A DNA stretch of 64,000 nucleotides from Zygnema cylindricum. Its lineage: Eukaryota; Streptophyta; Zygnematophyceae; Zygnematales; Zygnemataceae. Under the pieces are notes generated by a model that did no database searches, was not told the DNA's origin, and saw only the letters and a program-made list of their open reading frames with translations. The stretch spans positions 59,906 through 123,905 of the forward strand of contig JBBHKE010002427.1 of NCBI GenBank assembly GCA_037447655.1, written 5' to 3'. Of the stretch, positions 11,382 to 22,091 are shown piece by piece. Each line of letters begins with the position of its first letter. Position 1 is the stretch's first letter. A program made the position numbers and the translations under genes.

Positions 11382-12051
11382 GGGTATGGTTACATCAGGC
11401 GGTCTCTGTAATAGTACGGACAGCGAAATTTCTGTATTACAGAGGCCTCGGTTACATCGCGTAGCGTCTGTAAATAAGTTTTTACATACGTGTTCTGATT
11501 TGAGTGGTTCCACGTAAGTTAACGATCAAATCTCTAAAATCGTCAAAGTTTTGGAAACCGATCATTTTCGTATGGAAATACGTACTTGCATATTACGTAC
11601 GTGGTGTACTTCGCAAGTGTACCGCATCAATGTACCGCAGAGATCTCCTTCACTCTGCAGACTTTCAAGAAAAAACCGTATTTCTTTTCGGCAAAGATTT
11701 TACGGTCACCTTGTCCGAAGGCACGTGACTTTGGGGACGTGTAAAATTTTTCATTTTTTATCTACGCACGTGTCTATCGTCCAGGTGTAGTGAATTGACT
11801 GGTTCTGTATTGGTGAACCCACCTCGCGGAGGTGGGTTCACCAATACAGAAGCAGATGGAGCGATTGCTTCGCAGATGAAGACAATAATGTAATCGGACG
11901 GTCGATGTCGTCTCCCGGATACTTGGAGAATCGTATTCTTATTTTCTGTAATGTTGTTTTCAAGAAAATCACGAAAATATAGTACGGCATGGTACGAGCA
12001 AGTACATAATTCTGTATTAAACCTCACTTTTCGTCTGATGTAACCACACCC
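11382..12051. mobile_element. PIF/Harbinger-like non-autonomous element (TTA target duplication)
   Basis: The terminal inverted repeat is GGGTATGGTTACATCAGGCG on the left and GGGTGTGGTTACATCAGACG on the right, with TTA on both sides (11379-11381, 12052-12054). The 670-bp interior is non-coding and centres on a perfect 47-bp inverted repeat at 11804-11850. TTA duplication and GG-starting ends fit PIF/Harbinger (Tourist-like) elements. The right border falls exactly where recognisable copia RT sequence starts. Confidence 0.85.
11804..11850. repeat. Perfect 47-bp hairpin (22-bp arms, 3-nt loop)
   Basis: TCTGTATTGGTGAACCCACC is the outer part of the arm and GCG the loop. Every base of the two arms pairs. 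It lies in the Harbinger-like element, and a shorter version (11-bp arms, one mismatch) lies in the related element at 31996-32020. Confidence 0.95.
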
Positions 12052-12780
12052 TTAGAGAAAGAAATTTTCATGAGGTAATCCGAGGGGTTCGTGGAAGAAA
12101 GAGAAGAGAGCAAAGTCTACAGGCTAATGAAGTTCTTATATAGACTGAACCAGGCTCCCTGACAATGGAATAAGAAACTAGATTTGTTTCTCACCGGTCT
12201 AGGATATATCCGGATCAGCTCTGACCATTCTATCTATATGTTTGAAGATGAGAATGGTGTCATTTTTATTGCAATTTATGTGGATGATTTGCTTGTGTTG
12301 AGTAAATATTTGGAAAAAATAAATAAGTTAAAGAAAGATCTTAGAAGCAGATTTGATATGAAGGATTTAGGAAAGGCAAGATATATTTTGGGGATACAAA
12401 TGGAGAGAGATGGTTGCTTAGTCTACTATGGAGGCTGATACATGGCCTCTGGTTTTCTGCACTGAAAGAGTTTATGTGGGTCAAGTCCTTATTGTAAAAA
12501 TTCAGTTATATGAACAAGGGGGTGCATAAAGTATTCTGTGATAATCAAGCTGCCATCGCAATTGCAGCTAATCAAAAGCATCATTTCAAAGCTAAGCATA
12601 TAGATATAAGATTAAGTTTTGTGAGAGAAAAAGTTGAAATTAAGATTGTGGAACTTGTATATAAATCAGATGAGGAAATGGTGGCTAATATGATGACAAA
12701 ACCGGTGCCTTCTCCCAAGTTAAAATACTGTAGAGAAAAGTGTGGAGTGAAGTTAAAGTTGGACTGGAAAATAAGGGGAT
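12052..12780 (+). pseudogene. Ty1/copia remnant K: RT fragment fused to RNase H
   Basis: Starts within RT (LEKEIFMR, with stops soon after) and continues with LTGLGYIRISSDHSIYMFEDENG and IAIYVDDLLVLSK, the RT catalytic YVDD block (12184-12415). A deletion then joins QMERD directly to the MVA-STMEA part of RNase H (about 12413). RNase H resumes at 12510-12803 (KVFCDNQAAIAIAANQKHHFKAKHIDIRLSFVREKVE). It is 5'-truncated with several stops, and is followed by purine tract AAATAAGGGGA and the LTR at 12781. Confidence 0.9.
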
Positions 12781-13787
12781 TGTTGAAATTAATAGATTTA
12801 TAAGGTATTTTCTAGGTCTTAATACATTAGTTTAATCAGGAAAAGTAAATCGCAGGTAGCTTGTGTCCACCTTTTCCCTCTATCCCCCATAATTGTTATA
12901 GTCATTGAAGATGGAGAGGGTGGTGGAGCCATGGCTGTCTCAGCTCCATAGACAGGACTTAAGAGTGACCTAAGTCACTCTCAACAAAAGGTTGAGTCCA
13001 CCAGGACTCGAACCTTCGACCGGCAGAGCGCGGCGTAGCCGTCAGCTCTAACCGGTCTGTCGTAGAAATTCGTTTTAATACATGGGGTCAATATTTATTT
13101 AAACATTGAGTAGAACTTTTAATCCGATTAACGTAAATATGAAATAGGAAACATAGAACACATCAGATTCAGTGTGTACAACCCGCCACACGAAACAAAT
13201 GAATCGGACATTTATTTTGACGAAGTAAATTTAATGTCGGTCTCTATCTGACGGCGCTAATCGTCGCCGAGGTCCCAGAATGGTCATTTTGGCCGTTTTC
13301 GGACGTGGTGTGACGTGGCGTGACCTAGCGATACGTGGCAAGATTGAATTGAGTAGCAGGGATCCCGGACGACATAATAACGACTTAGACGGCGACACGC
13401 GTCCACTCAATGACCTTGTCGTATAGAAAAGTACATCGGCCACTATACTTTTTGGTACTTTACAGTCTCCTGATTGGAGCGTAATTTAGTAGATAGGGGT
13501 TGTGAGAGATGGTTAAAGACTTAGGAGTTTTTGGTAGATAGCACCTCTCTCTCGTAGAAAGCTTGTATAAACTTGGCATTTTTGCCGACACATAACTTAT
13601 CGGCTGGTTGGCTGTTTTCAATGGTTCTTTTTGCTACGGACTCAAGGGAGTCCACGCTGCATAGGGTTGTAGTCAAATTGTCATTTTTCCTTCCTAGACA
13701 GCAGTGGTTGTGGCTTGAAGTGGGTAAGTTAAATACTATCTAGAGGCTTCTTGTTTTCTGTGGTCCAATGGAGGACACAGAATTGCA
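12781..13787 (+). mobile_element. Copia LTR (3' LTR of remnant K)
   Basis: This 1007-bp LTR starts TGTTGAAATT after the purine tract and ends GAATTGCA. It carries the family landmarks: ATTTTCTAGGTCT near the start, an antisense tRNA-like segment at about 13000-13070 (B-box GGTTCGAGTCC on minus, 13004-13014), and the GGACTCAAGGGAGTCCA hairpin near the end. Confidence 0.85.
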
Positions 13788-13794
13788 AATTTCG

Positions 13795-14093
13795 ACTTGG
13801 CGAATCAATAGTCGATTAGCATCAGAAGGCTCCCATCGGAGCCCCCATTGCAAAATGACCACCTTGGCTGTTTGCGCTCGTCACGTTATCGGTCACCACG
13901 TGGCGCCTTATTAGTGGTTTGTAGAATTCACGCGAAACACGGAGACGAGTCTAAAAGTGACATGTATAACAAGTGGCGTCTTTTCCATATAATAATTAAT
14001 CGCGTGGTTGGGCATTTTGAGTAATTTCTTTTCCTTTGGGTATAAGGGAGTCCACCCTTTAAAGGGGTGAAGGCAGCCAGAGTTGCAATTCTG
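13795..14093 (+). mobile_element. Internal fragment of a copia LTR (E-like)
   Basis: Closely matches LTR E at about 42230-42680 (GATTAGCATCAGA, CACGTGGCGCC, TGGTTTGTAGAATTCACG) in the same orientation, with the middle deleted. It forms the spacer between two facing LTRs. Confidence 0.75.
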
Positions 14094-15081
14094 TGTTTTC
14101 CATTTGACTACAAAATTCAAGAAGCCTCTAGGTAGTTTTTAACTAACCCACTTTAAGCCACAACCACTCCTGCCCAAGTAGACAAATTGACAATTTGACT
14201 ACACCACTTTGTAGTTTGGACTCCTATGAGTCTGTAGTTAAAAAAATCACTAAAAACGGCCAACCAATCGATAAGTTATGAGGTGGCAAAGATGCCAATT
14301 TATAGAAACTCTCAAAAAGAGAGGTGACTTAAAAATACTAAGCCCTACTTCCCTCTCATAACCCTTATCTACTACAGTAAAATCTAATCAAATAACTGTA
14401 AAGTACAGAAAGGTACTACAGCTAATGTTGTTTCTGTACGACTTGTGTACAACAAGGCCATAGAGTGGACGCGTGTCCACATGGTACTCATCCGTATGTT
14501 CTCAGAAATTTTCGCGACCAAATATTATCTCTCAACATGGCGCCAGATAATGCCACGTTAGAAAACGCCAAAGTGACCATTCCGAGATTTCGGCGGCGAT
14601 ATGTGCCGTTGGATAAAAACCGACATTAAATGTTAGCCGTCAAAATAAATGCTCGATTCATTTGTTTCGTGCGAAATCACGTTCGCACTAAATATTAACT
14701 AGTTCTATGTCCCTTCATTCATATATCCGTTAATTGGATGAAAGATCATAATACAATTTAAGTAATTATCACACCCTATGTAATTTAACGAACTCCTACG
14801 AGAGACTAGTTAGAGTTGACGGCTACACTGCGCTATGCCGTTCGGAGGTTCGAGTCTTGTCAGACTCAACCTTTTTGTTGAGAGTGACTTATGTCGCTCT
14901 TTAGTCCTGCGTATACAGTTGAGGCAGCCATGGCTCCACCACTCTCTCTCTAATTCAGTGACTTCAACAAGTATGGGGGATAGAGGAAACACATGGAGGC
15001 AGACAGCCTGCACTTTTCTATTCTTTTTCTATTAAGCAATTCAGACGTATAAAATACTCCATAAATCTAGTGATATCAACA
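14094..15081 (-). mobile_element. Copia LTR, inverted relative to the 12.8-kb LTR
   Basis: About 988 bp: on the minus strand it starts TGTTGATATC (15081) after purine tract AAAATACAGGGAG, and ends CAGAATTGCA. With the plus-strand LTR at 12781-13787 it makes an imperfect 1-kb palindrome with a 306-bp spacer. The tRNA-like segment reads on plus at about 14806-14876 (B-box GGTTCGAGTCT, 14847-14857). Confidence 0.8.
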
Positions 15082-15207
15082 CTCCCTGTATTTTGTAGTC
15101 TAACTTTAACTTCTCTTTCAATCCACATTTTCCCTACAATGTTTTAACTTGGGAAAATGCATAGGTTTTGTCATCATGTCAGCCACCATTTCTGAAATTC
15201 TATAGGC
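15082..15207 (-). pseudogene. Copia RNase H C-terminal scrap
   Basis: Minus-strand frames resemble the family's tail (EMVADMMTKP...PKLKHCRE...CG-K) with frameshifts. It is bounded by the LTR purine tract at 15082 and cut at about 15207 by the next minus-strand LTR. Confidence 0.6.
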
Positions 15208-16333
15208 TCCATTGCCCACAAAATTCGCAGATCCAAAAGAAGCTAATCTAGATAGTGACGACTCTAAGTATATATAAACCGAAATGAATGATCCCTTGAC
15301 AATAAGAACCCCAATACACCTTCACCCGTGTGAAGAGAAGACCTTCTGTGTGCTCAGTTCCACCACAAAATGCAAAGCTTTAATATGTGTTTTGGACAAT
15401 TTTCCATTTTTTTGACTTTCACAATGAATAAGTGCCACCCTGGCACGCAAAGACTCAGACCGACAACACCATTGTGTAGCTTGGACTCCCCTGAGTCCGC
15501 AGCAAAAAGAATCACTAGATTTGCTCCTTTGAGCATTAAGTTAGTCCGCAGCAAAAAGAATCACTAGATTTGCTCCTTTGAGCATTAAGTTATGGCTGGT
15601 CAAAGATGACCTTTATAGTTATAAGTTATCTTAGAGAGAGGTACCTAAATATCACTAAGTCTTGATCTGCCTACTTACGACTACCTACTACTAAACCCTA
15701 GTCCAATAAAAACACTATATAGGACAAAAAGGTACGATAGGCGATGTACTTATTGTACGGCCATTGTACGACATGGTCTACAAGGTGACATCTGCCAATT
15801 CGGGAGTCATCGTTCCTCCTCCCATCTTCTACGATATCAAATAATGTGGCGCCACGTGGCACCGCGTGACGCTATCCTCAAAGGCCGCCGAAAGCTTATT
15901 GTGGGTGACGGCTGTAATGGTGGCCGTCCGATTAGTTGTATTTATACGGCTTCGATTCACTTCCATGCATGAATTGATTAATGCGCGTTTTCGTGAGTGT
16001 GCTGCCAATTAGTCCTTTGAATCAATAAATAAATATGCGTGAAATATTCCCTTTGTATCGTTTCGTTAGTACCTTAATGGATAAGGCTTGCATCTACACA
16101 ATATTCTGTAGACCCCGGTTCAAATCCAGTTAGAGGCAATATTTTGCTAAAACTAGTAAAATACCTTTTAATTCATCCTGCCTCCTTCTAAATGACGCAA
16201 GAGCCATGGCCTGCCTTTGGTCCTCTCTTTCTCTTTACATTCTAACTAAAATATAGAAGTGATCTATTAATTACCTTTTTTCTTACACTCTATTTATTTT
16301 TCCAATACAGACCTAGAAAATACATAAATTTCA
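15208..16333 (-). mobile_element. Copia LTR (M-like), minus orientation
   Basis: It shares the GGGCAATGGAGC end, the GATCTGCGA and TTGGAGTCG-type blocks and the tRNA-like segment with the LTRs of element M (23107-24281). Sense start is near 16333 (TGAAATTTATGTATTTTCTAGG). The first ends at 15208 are shortened relative to M. A 47-bp direct duplication is present near 15495-15590 (TCCGCAGCAAAAAGAATCAC). Confidence 0.75.
16065..16137 (+). ncRNA. tRNA-like segment inside an LTR (antisense to the LTR)
   Basis: CCTTAATGGATAAGGC (16072-16087) has a tRNA-Arg-like D arm with a perfect 4-bp stem. TCTAC...GTAGA forms an anticodon-like stem, and GGTTCAAATCC (16117-16127) is a near-perfect pol III B box. 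The T stem pairs poorly and the acceptor arm is not restored, so I do not call a functional tRNA. It is the best preserved of the tRNA-like segments found at the same place in the other LTRs. Confidence 0.5.
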
Positions 16334-16715
16334 GCTTTCATCAGACCTATACACAAGATTCACAGTTTTATTAGAGGGAAGCTCAATCTTATCTCTATAT
16401 GTTTTTTTTTGAAATGATGTTTTGGATTGGCTGCAATTGCAATAGCAACTTCATTATCACAAAAGACTTCATGCACTCCCTCTCGATATACCCCAGTTCT
16501 TGCAACAAGGACTTGACCTATAACAACTCTTTCACAGCAGAACAAGAGGCCATATACTCAGCCTCCATAGTAGACTAAGCAACCATCTTTTGTTGCTTGT
16601 TGCTCCAACAGCAACCACCTTCCCCCACATACAACACATACCCAAAAGTGCATCTTCTCATAGGTGCATCCCCATAACAAGCATCACTCCTGGTAGTGAT
16701 ATGTCAAGACTGCTG
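16334..16715 (-). pseudogene. Copia RNase H fragment, minus strand
   Basis: Minus-strand reading gives GDAPMRRCTFGYV-like, CCWSNKQQK, STMEAEYMAS and VHEVFCDNEVAIAIAANPKHHFKKKHIEIRLS in shifting frames, the RNase H domain of copia Pol. It is joined directly to the LTR at 16333 with part of the C-terminus lost, and ends at the 225-bp LTR starting at 16716. Confidence 0.8.
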
Positions 16716-16806
16716 TGGAAATATGAGGTGAGGCCCACAGTCCACCTTAGTTGGTGTGGGAGTCTTGCAAATGACCCGAGATGCGCGTACTTCATATAAT
16801 AGTGAC
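16716..16806 (-). mobile_element. 225-bp LTR (gypsy-like array), left piece
   Basis: Matches 28577-28668 almost base for base (GTGAGGCCCACAG, GTTGGTGTGGGAGTCTTGC). It is interrupted after GTGAC by element M and resumes at 27253. Confidence 0.85.
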
Positions 16807-16813
16807 TGAAACT

Positions 16814-17784
16814 TGTTGTATTGGAAACCTTGAATTCTCTCTATATCTTGCTGCTATGCTGTCATGCTGCGCTAAGTCTGACATCGCGGCTAGAAACCTT
16901 GAGCACTCTACACTTGTTGCTGTGCTGCTCTGATCTGACATCGCAGCTGCGCTGCTCTAATATCACAGCTGCGCTGACATATCATAGCAGTCATAGCAGT
17001 CATAGCAGTCGTAGCACAGTCATAGCAGCTATAGCAGTATACGCAAGAAAGGTGTTCTGAATATGAGTCAGTTTGTGTGAAGATAAATTGACGGGACATG
17101 ATTTAGTGAGTATGTAACTCGAAAGGGAGTACACTGATTCGGTGCACTTCAGGCACACGTGTCGGTTCGTGAGAAAGTCAAGTTTGGTTGTTCTAGAAGA
17201 AAAGTTACAGTTACATTTGAGGACCAAAGTTACACGTGGAGGTTCATCTTCGGTGATGAAAGATACGTGGAAAGCGGACGAAGTCCGCTGTCATTTTTGA
17301 AGAGAAGTATTGACTATACCGTCATTTCAGCGGACGAACTTTAACCGCGTACTATTTCATTACTAGCGGCTGTCTGATTCGTGTAAATAATTATGTGCAT
17401 TCGACGGTGGGATTTTGTTAATGAATAAGTAGTGTACCAATTGACCACGCTAGTTGTAGTACGGTGTGATCAACTGTAGGCTCACTTGTATATATAGGAC
17501 TTAGATTCCTTTAGGAAAAGTAGGATTGTTGTGTAGGAAAACTACGATGTAGTTTTTGGGTGTGTTAGAATTATAAGATCATTAAGATCTTTTGGCAGAA
17601 CTTTGTGAAATTCAGCATGTGGTTTTTTGCAGACCTAGGGTGTGTCTGGTTTGCTTGGGGCTTCATTGTGAAGTTGGTTGTTTGTGGGATTTTGTGAGAG
17701 TTTCCTCTTTGCACAATTGATTATCATGGCAACTCCTGGTGCTTCTTCATCTTCTTCAGTGGCACCAACTGCCTCAAATCAACA
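16814..17784 (+). mobile_element. 5' LTR of element C
   Basis: Starts TGTTGTATTGGAAACC and ends CTCAAATCAACA. Near its 5' end it has CAGTCATAG direct repeats (about 16985-17040). Its last 59 bases (from ATG 17726) read MATPGASSSSSVAPTASNQ, like a copia gag start. Confidence 0.85.
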
Positions 17785-18115
17785 TGCTGCTCTGTCATTT
17801 TAAATAAGTCTATCGAGTCTAGTTCATATTTGACAACGATGTTCTTTGCTACAATGATTTTTTGTTTCTCAAAAACAAAGACTCTATAACCTTTAGAGTG
17901 ATCATCGTATCCTAACAGAATGCCCAGCAATCCCTTAGGTTCCATTTTCCATCTATCATTAGACATATCCAAAATAAAGCATTTACTTCCAAAGACTTTG
18001 AAATGACTGACATCCGGTTTTCTTCCCGTCGAAATCTCATCGGGAGTGGTTTCTACTGATCTGGAACCTATCCTATTTTTGATATAAATTGCACAATTTA
18101 ATGCTTCGCTAGTGA
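17785..18115 (-). pseudogene. Inverted copia integrase C-terminal fragment inside C
   Basis: On the minus strand it reads GRKPDVSHFKVFGSKCFILD and then DRWKMEPKGLLGILLGYDDHSKGY, and VFVFEKQKIIVAKNI, the end of a copia integrase. It is closer to element H (62.6-62.9 kb) than to C's own integrase (which reads SNVSHFKVFGSKCFILDNLP). It starts directly at the 5' LTR end and has replaced C's primer-binding site and most of gag. Confidence 0.85.
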
Positions 18116-18932
18116 GCTGAATGAGGTTGTTACTGCTGGAAAAAATTGGGACTATAAATATACTGGGGGTGACATAAACTCATATTGTAATGGCTTAAAA
18201 CTTCTATTATCGGAGAATGCATGTTCCGGGGGGAGTTTTCCTCCTTATCATCAAGCTATGATTCTAATGAGAGGGCTTCCTACTGAATATAGAGGAGCAG
18301 CGGAGCAGCTAAGACGGTTAGAGAAGAGTAAATGGAATATAGCAGTAGCTCAGGCTTATATCCTAGATGAAGAGGCAACTCAGATATCATTAAATGATGG
18401 TCAATCTGTGGTTGCTTACAATGCACATACATATAAGCCGGCTGGTTTTTCTGGAAACAGAAACTTTACCCCCAATCCGAATTATAAGCAATATGATAGG
18501 TGTGTCTATTGCTTTGGTCAAGGTCATGTTTTCCGGCTGTGTCCGGCATTTATAAAACCGTGTGAAACACGAATTTATCGTGCGGGATGGAGGGTGCGAT
18601 CGGAGGATTCATCACCAAAATTTGCGACATCAAAACTGCCGCTTAAAAATGCGGCGTTCCTTGCATTTGATGAGACGTCACAAGATGAACGACCGAAAGG
18701 AAAGGAAGATGTGGTCAGATTTCTGCAATCGGATGATGACGAGTTCTTTGCTCTTGCAAAAGATCTCATGGAGGGACCTCGAGAGAACGGATGGATTATG
18801 GACTCCGGATGCTCTTCCCACATGTGCGGCAACCGAGCTTACTTCAAAACGCTTACTCCAATTCCCACTCGTCGGATTTATTACGCGGATGACACGGTGT
18901 GGAGGCTACGGCAAAGGAAAGCGTGGAGTTAG
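18116..18932 (+). pseudogene. Copia Gag C-terminus and protease start (element C)
   Basis: The reading frame 18258-18932 has the UBN2-type gag end (MILMRGLPTEYRGAAEQLRR), then the zinc knuckle CVYCFGQGHVFRLC (CX2CX4HX4C), an acidic linker, and the protease active site WIMDSGCSSHMCGN. Upstream (18116-18257) the frame is weaker but continues gag. Gag forms the virus-like particle and protease cuts the polyprotein. The N-terminal part is missing because of the inverted integrase insertion. A frameshift near 18895 separates this part from the next frame. Confidence 0.85.
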
Positions 18933-20272
18933 CATGTGACATCAATGGTCAGATTGTAAAGAGAACCTTGCATGATGTTCTCTATATCCCAAAGTTTACA
19001 AAAAAATTGTTTTCCACTTCGGTAGCAGAAATGAAAGGTTTTGAAATTTTACAAAAGAATGGGAAAAAGGTAGTAAGCAAAGATGGGAAGGTAGCTTTGG
19101 TAGGAACTAGAGGCCCAAACTTGTTGTACCGGATGGACTTGGCCAATCAAATTGACTTTGCATACTCTGGTGTCCTTCCGGAAAATGTTTTGTTGCATAA
19201 GAGGCTCGTTCATGTTCATCATGAAAGGCTTGATAAAATGGTAAAGCAAAATATGATAGATGGTGTTAAATTAGGAGAAACAGATTCCCATATATGTGAT
19301 GGATGTGCTTTGGGAAAACTTCATAAGCTGCCACTACCTAAGACAGCGGATAACCGGGCAACGGATTTGCTGCAAATTATTCATTCGGATGTGTGGGGGC
19401 CATCAAAAGTTCCTTCACTCACTGGCAACCAGTTTTTGGTCACTTTTACGGATGACTTCTCAAGATATAGCAAGGTTTACTTTATGAAAGAAAAGAGTGA
19501 AGTGCTCACTCACTTCAAGCATTTTCGGGTATGGGCCGAAAAACTTCATGGGAAATCGATCCTTTCCTTTCGCTTCGACAACGGAGGGGAAAATATTTCT
19601 CATACATTCTGTGAATATTTAAAAGACAATGGCATTTCTCAGCAATTTACAGTTCCTTATACTCCGGAACAGAATGGAGTATCCGAAAGACTCAACCGAA
19701 CTCTAACAGAAAGTGCAAAACCTATGTTACTAGATAAGGGAATAAATTTCAAATTTTGGGGTGAAGCTTTCTCGTGTGCGTCGTATATTAGAATTAGAAT
19801 AAAGACTAGAGGAGTAAAAGGGAAAACACCATATGAAGTGTGGACCGGAAGAAAATCGAATGTTAGTCACTTCAAGGTTTTTGGGAGTAAATGTTTTATT
19901 TTGGATAATCTCCCTATTTCTAAGCTTAGTCCGAAATCGATTCCAGGAATTTTTATGGGTTATGATGATGAATCCGTGGGCTATAGAGTATTTAATAAGG
20001 ATAGGAATACTCTTCACACTGCTAGAAATATTCAGGTTAAGGAAGAGAGCAGATCGGTAGATGTTTTTGGTATGACAGATGATGAAAAAGATTCCAAAAT
20101 CAAAGAATATATTATTTTTGAAAGTGTTCCTCTCGCTTCTTCTAGTCCCACTTTGGACCCTCCGGCTGGTCCCCTTGTGGAAAATCCTCTTCCTCCTCCA
20201 CCACCTCCTCCTCGGCGGCAACCTACGGATCCAACAATTCCAGCCTCAGATTTTCCGGGGGGGAAAAGGTAA
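18899..20272 (+). pseudogene. Copia integrase region (element C)
   Basis: A 457-residue open frame: end of protease (LHDVLYIPKF), the zinc-binding HHCC block (LHKRLVHVHHERL ... CDGCALGKLHKL), then the catalytic core with HSDVWGP (first Asp), FDNGGE (second Asp) and NGVSERLNRT (Glu), and the GKTPYEVWTGRKSNVSHFKVFG block. Integrase would insert the cDNA into the host genome. The domain itself looks whole; the ORF ends in the GC-rich repeat that starts near 20273. It is connected to gag-protease only through a frameshift. Confidence 0.92.
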
Positions 20273-20274
20273 AG

Positions 20275-20470
20275 CAGCAGGCTGCGAAACTGCGAAGCTG
20301 CGCTATTTTCTGTCGGTTCAGTGGATCTGACTGAAAACTGCGACGTGCGAAACTGTGAAGCTGCGACGCTCCGAAGCTGCAAAGCTGCGACGTTGCGAAA
20401 TTGTGAAGCTGCGATGCTACGAAGCTGCAAAGCTGCGACGCTGCGAAATTGCGAAGTTGCGAAACTGCTC
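20275..20470 (+). repeat. Minisatellite GAAGCTGCGACGCT-type between integrase and RT
   Basis: About 15 imperfect units around AAGCTGCGACGCTGCGAAA-type words of 10-14 bases. It replaces the usual variable linker between integrase and RT and changes frame. The antisense frame reads an AASQLRS-like repeat, which is an artefact of the period. Confidence 0.85.
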
Positions 20471-21789
20471 TATTATCTGCCAGCATGATAAAACCGCTCA
20501 CAATACAGGAAGCCTTTTCAGCTCCGGAAAAAGATCAATGGATCGCTGCGGCTAACGATAAAATGCGATCCATAATTAAGGCTCAAACTTGGGAGCTTGT
20601 GGAGCTTCCACCAGACCGAAAAGCCATCGGTTGTAAGTGGGTCTTTAAAGTAAAGTTGAATCCAGATTACTCTATTAAAAGATATAAGGCTACGCTTGTT
20701 GCTAAAGGCTATAGTCAGAAGGAGGGAGTTGACTATGAAGAGACTTTCTCTCCGGTTGTCCTGTTTCCAACTGATAGAATTTTGTTATCCTTAGCGGTCA
20801 TTGAGAATATGGAACTACATCAAATGGATGTTAAGACAGCTTTCTTGCGTGGAGATTTAGAGGAAGTAATTTATATGAAGCAGCCTGAAAGGTATGAAGA
20901 GAATGGAAAAAAAAATCTGGTCTATAAACTGTTGAAATCCTTGTATGGTTCAAAGCAAGCTCCACGTCATTGGAACCTAAAACTAGATGAGTTTCTAACC
21001 AGTCTAGGATTCATTAGGATTAGCTCAGATCACTCAGTCTATGTTATGGAAGGGAAAGATGGGATTATGTACATTGCGGTATATGTAGATGATTTGCTGC
21101 TGTTAAGCAAGTCATTAAATGAAATTAACAAAATAAAGGCAGCCTTGAATTCAAGATTTGAGATGAAGGACTTAGGTGAGGCAAAGTATATTCTTCGAAT
21201 TCAAGTAGAAAGGGATAGAGATAGGAGAACAATCCATCTAACGCAGCGTGAAGCGATAGGAAATGTGCTTGAAAAGTTTGGCATGGCTGAGGCAAACGGA
21301 AGTGCCACTCCCCTGGAATTTAAGGAGAAAGTGGAAGGCATGGAGACCGATGGAGGAATCATTTTTGACGATACCTTGGAGTCAGGGGAGGCAGATTTTA
21401 TGGCCACCATTCCATACCGACAGATTGTTGGTAGCCTAATTTACTTCATGAACTGCACAAGGCCGGATATTGCGGCAGCAGTAGGCGCTTTGAGTCGAAG
21501 TTTGCCGAATCTAAGAAAAACAGATTGGGAGGCCGCAAAGAGGGTTCTTCGGTACCTTGCAGGGACACGGAATCCTAGACTTGCTCTCGGTGGAGATGAA
21601 GTCAAAATTCAGACGTGGAGCGATGCTAGCTATGGAGACATGCCAAGCCGCTGTTCCACCACTAGATTCATTTTAAAGATTGGAACTGGAACATGCTGCT
21701 GGAGCAACAAGCTTCAAAAGGTAACAGCTCAGTCTAAAATGGAGGCTGAATATATGGCAGCAAGCTCAGCTGTCAAGGAGTTACTATGA
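20449..21789 (+). pseudogene. Copia reverse transcriptase (element C)
   Basis: Contains [77 protein letters not shown] and the catalytic IAVYVDDLLLLSK, then the RT-RNase H connection GSLIYFMNCTRPDIAAAVGALSR and the RNase H start AEYMAASSAVKELL. The YVDD motif is intact. The frame ends at TGA 21787-21789, where related elements have Trp (KELLWVKS), so this is a single nonsense change. Confidence 0.92.
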
Positions 21790-22068
21790 GTGAAGTCGCT
21801 CCTCCAACAACTTCATTTTATGCAATCCAAACCTCAAATAGTGTGGTGTGACAACCAAGCAGCTATTGCGGTTGCATCCAACCCGAGTCATCACTTCAAA
21901 AGCAAACACATTGACATTAAGGTGCATTTTGTAAGAGAGAAGGTGATGAACAGAATTTTAAAGCTAAGTTATCTTCCAGATGAGAAGATGGTAGCAGATA
22001 TGATGACTAAGTCTTTACCTGCACCTAAGTTGAAGTTCTGTAGAGAGGAATGTGGACTCAGTGGCTGA
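21790..22068 (+). pseudogene. Copia RNase H C-terminus (element C)
   Basis: Same frame as RT after the TGA: VWCDNQAAIAVASNPSHHFKSKHIDIK...KMVADMMTKSLPAPKLKFCREECGLSG, the conserved end of copia Pol. It is followed by purine tract AAAGGTTTAGGGGAG and the 3' LTR. Confidence 0.9.
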
Positions 22069-22091
22069 GAGAGTCTAAAGGTTTAGGGGAG

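Noticed and set aside
16065-16137. Functional tRNA-Arg gene
   Set aside because: D arm and B box are good but the T stem and acceptor stem do not pair, and the segment is part of an LTR.
16985-17040. Short CAGTCATAG direct repeats, considered as a CRISPR-like array
   Set aside because: No unique spacers and unit too short; simple tandem repeat inside a copia LTR, repeated in the 3' LTR.
20032-20501. Antisense ORFs with an AASQFRS/LRS repeat
   Set aside because: Product of the minisatellite in element C, in a region whose plus strand is clearly copia Pol.
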